A stretch of 64,000 nucleotides of DNA from Rhodococcus ruber NBRC 15591 (GTDB lineage: Bacteria; Actinomycetota; Actinomycetes; Mycobacteriales; Mycobacteriaceae). The first letter of the stretch is position 1. Every line of letters starts with the position of its first letter. Location: contig NZ_BCXE01000033.1 of NCBI RefSeq assembly GCF_001894945.1, positions 1 to 64,000 on the forward strand. The letters run 5' to 3'. Position numbers and translations under genes: made by a program. Positions 62,682 to 64,000 of this stretch are shown here, in pieces. The notes beneath the pieces are model-generated. The model made no database searches. It was not told where the DNA came from and saw only the letters and a program-made list of their open reading frames with translations.

Positions 62682-62752
62682 GCTGCCGGCGCAGCCGGCA
62701 TGAGTGCGGCTGCCGGCGCAGCCGGCATGAGTGCGGCTGCCGGCGCAGCCGG
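62682..62752. repeat. 27-bp tandem repeat of hairpins
   Basis: A 27-bp unit starting GCTGCCGGCGCAGCCGGCAT repeats 2.6 times (starts at 62682, 62709 and 62736). Each copy contains GGCTGC-CGGC-GCAGCC, a perfect 6-bp hairpin. It lies in the 332-nt gap between the chosen kinase start and the tyrosine phosphatase gene, and may instead be an in-frame Ala/Pro repeat in a longer kinase. Confidence 0.92.
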
Positions 62753-62871
62753 TACCCGTGTCGATCGATCGGTCGACGAGGGGGCACACACGGACACCGT
62801 CACCGGGCTGCCGGAGTTCCCCGGCCGCGCGACGCCGGTGGCACGGTCACGACAGCGTGAACCCACCCCGT

Positions 62872-62877
62872 TAGGGT
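62872..62877 (+). promoter_or_regulatory. -10 hexamer of the tyrosine phosphatase gene, leaderless type
   Basis: TAGGGT lies 6 nt before the ATG at 62884, with no ribosome binding site. Confidence 0.45.
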
Positions 62878-62883
62878 GGGCCC

Positions 62884-63708
62884 ATGTCGGACTCCGCCGC
62901 CGGTAGCCCTGCCCGAACGCCAGGGCCCGGGCTCGAACCGAAGTCGATCCCCAACCTGCGCGACCTCGGCGGGTGGACCACCGGGGACGGCGCGTCGGTG
63001 CGCCGGGGCGTGGTGTACCGCTCGACCGACCTGAGCCGGGTCACCGACGCGGATGCGCGCGCACTCGAAGGACTGGGGCTGACGACGGTCGTGGATCTGC
63101 GAACGGCCGCGGAACGGGAGGCGGCGCCCGACCGGGTGCCGGCCGGCGTCCGGCATGTGCCGCTCGACGTGCTCGCCGATCGTGAGCACGGTTCGATCGC
63201 CGCACACATGAAGGAGTTGCTGACCGACGCCGCGTTCGCCCGGGAGGTTCTCGGGGACGGCCGTGGCGCCGAGTACCTGCGGGGCAGCTATCGCGACTTC
63301 GTGCTGCTGCCGAGCGCCCGGGCGGCGTACCGGACGCTGCTGCGCTCGCTGCTCGTCGAGGACGGGACCCCGGTTCTCGTGCACTGCACCACCGGCAAGG
63401 ACCGCACCGGCTGGGCCGCAGCCGTGCTGCTGCTGGCGCTCGGTGTGGATCGCGACTCGGTGTTCGAGGACTACCTGCGGACCAACGAGATGCTGCTGCC
63501 GGCGTTCGAACCGATTCTCGCCGCGCTCACCGCGAAGGGAGTCGAGCGTGCGGACCTCGAATCCGTTCTCGGCGTCCGCGCCGAGTACCTCGAGGTGGCG
63601 TTCGCGACGGCCGAGGACGAATTCGGGTCGTTCGACCGGTACCTCGACGACGGATTGGGGCTCACGACCGCCGATCGGGACCGACTCGGGCAGGCTCTGC
63701 TCGGGTGA
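62884..63708 (+). CDS. Protein tyrosine/serine phosphatase, PtpB-like
   Basis: This 274-residue phosphatase has SIPNLRDLGGW and RRGVVYRSTDLSRVTD at the N-terminus, DLRTAAERE, and the P-loop VHCTTGKDRTGWAA with catalytic Cys168 and Arg174. The HCxxGKDRTG form with Lys and Asp is that of the lipid/triple-specificity family to which M. tuberculosis PtpB belongs. No signal peptide is present. It is transcribed alone from a leaderless-type promoter. Confidence 0.93.
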   Translation: MSDSAAGSPARTPGPGLEPKSIPNLRDLGGWTTGDGASVRRGVVYRSTDLSRVTDADARALEGLGLTTVVDLRTAAEREAAPDRVPAGVRHVPLDVLADREHGSIAAHMKELLTDAAFAREVLGDGRGAEYLRGSYRDFVLLPSARAAYRTLLRSLLVEDGTPVLVHCTTGKDRTGWAAAVLLLALGVDRDSVFEDYLRTNEMLLPAFEPILAALTAKGVERADLESVLGVRAEYLEVAFATAEDEFGSFDRYLDDGLGLTTADRDRLGQALLG

Positions 63709-63739
63709 GATCCGGACCGACGCTACCGCGCGACCCGGA

Positions 63740-64000
63740 TCATCCGACGCGACCGTCCCACTCGCGCACCAGCCTCGCCGGCGCCGTGACCCGGAACGAC
63801 ATGTCGAGCAACTCGGCGATCTCGTCCCAGTCGACGTCGGCCCGCTCCAGATCGAACCCGATCCACCCCGACGGACCGAGGTACGCCGGGTCGTAGGTGT
63901 GGGGCTGCCCGAGCAGGGCCTCGCGCTCGGCGGCGTCCGGTTTGACGATCAGCGATCGCGGGAACTGCACGCCCGTGGCCTTGACGGACCCGCCGTACAC
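63740..64000 (-). CDS. MmcQ/YjbR-family protein, 3' part (runs off the window)
   Basis: The last 86 codons of a small protein are present; its 5' end lies beyond the window. The visible part has TGVQFPRSLIVKPDAAEREAL, GWIGFDLERADVDWDEIAELL and ITAPARL-like SFRVTAPARLVREW. This is the alpha/beta YjbR fold with the usual Trp-Asp-Glu-Ile helix near the C-terminus. Such proteins may bind DNA, but no function is established. Its stop lies 32 nt from the convergent phosphatase gene. Confidence 0.85.
   Translation of the reverse strand: MYGGSVKATGVQFPRSLIVKPDAAEREALLGQPHTYDPAYLGPSGWIGFDLERADVDWDEIAELLDMSFRVTAPARLVREWDGRVG

Noticed and set aside
62682-62752. 27-bp hairpin repeats considered as a CRISPR array or transposon end
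   Set aside because: No unique spacers, no cas genes, no transposase and no target duplication.
63709-63741. GATCCGG/CCGGATC inverted repeat between the phosphatase and MmcQ genes
   Set aside because: Only a 7-bp stem with a long loop, overlapping the stop codon; too weak to call a terminator.

Overview
The window is chromosomal DNA from a high-GC actinobacterium, most probably a Rhodococcus of the ruber/rhodochrous/pyridinivorans group. The main clues are an alcohol dehydrogenase (7187-8227) that looks nearly the same as R. ruber ADH-A, an MspA-type outer-membrane porin (implying a mycolate envelope), a SAM-IV riboswitch, and a gene order that follows, as I recall it, the M. tuberculosis interval from Rv3340 to Rv3290. 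Gene density is high, with many 1-8 nt overlaps. No rRNA, tRNA, insertion sequence, phage gene or CRISPR array was seen.

Layout. 1-1083: 5' part of metY on the minus strand with a SAM-IV riboswitch and a 10-codon upstream ORF, divergent from icd. 1084-8275: icd, xthA, trpS, a YihY membrane protein, a TetR regulator with a divergent oxidoreductase, and adhA. 8286-11675: the sdhCDAB operon (minus). 11929-14742: nucleoside salvage cdd-deoA-add. 14798-18359: an accessory pair, a STAND-type ATPase regulator and an FAD oxidoreductase. 18292-21626: a satS homologue followed by a four-gene cassette resembling type VII secretion accessories (EspC-like protein, NlpC/P60 hydrolase, two small proteins). 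21770-22139: guanidine-III riboswitch and Gdx exporter. 22165-25763: OpuC/ProU-type osmoprotectant ABC transporter (minus). 25940-27626: upp and an MspA porin. 27696-29980: pmmB and deoD (minus). 30046-33090: enoyl-CoA hydratase-like gene, amiB1, amiA1. 33082-36794: a ferric-iron ABC transporter behind an IdeR-like box. 36791-38840: gamma-glutamylcyclotransferase-like gene and lpdA. 38865-40133: VOC protein and MerR regulator. 40197-43540: divergent glpK/glpD. 43602-45169: membrane protein and a TetR reading frame fused to a small Rho-N-like protein. 45247-51184: nei, lhr and a hypothetical gene. 51229-57243: FAD dehydrogenase, acyl-CoA synthetase, PPOX-like pair and hypotheticals. 57240-60641: the lysine-to-aminoadipate module pcd, lrpA, lat. 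60722-64000: orphan histidine kinase, tyrosine phosphatase, partial MmcQ/YjbR gene.

How the genes work together. Most of the window is core metabolism: TCA cycle (icd, sdh), purine and pyrimidine salvage (cdd, deoA, add, upp, deoD, with pmmB probably handling the sugar phosphate), glycerol use (glpK, glpD), lysine degradation (lat, pcd, lrpA), DNA repair (xthA, nei, lhr), and iron and osmolyte uptake. The accessory parts are the STAND/FAD pair, the EspC/NlpC cassette, the guanidine exporter and several small regulator loci. A repeated promoter design is visible: at thirteen genes a TANNNT hexamer lies 6-8 nt before the start codon with no Shine-Dalgarno between, which predicts leaderless transcripts.
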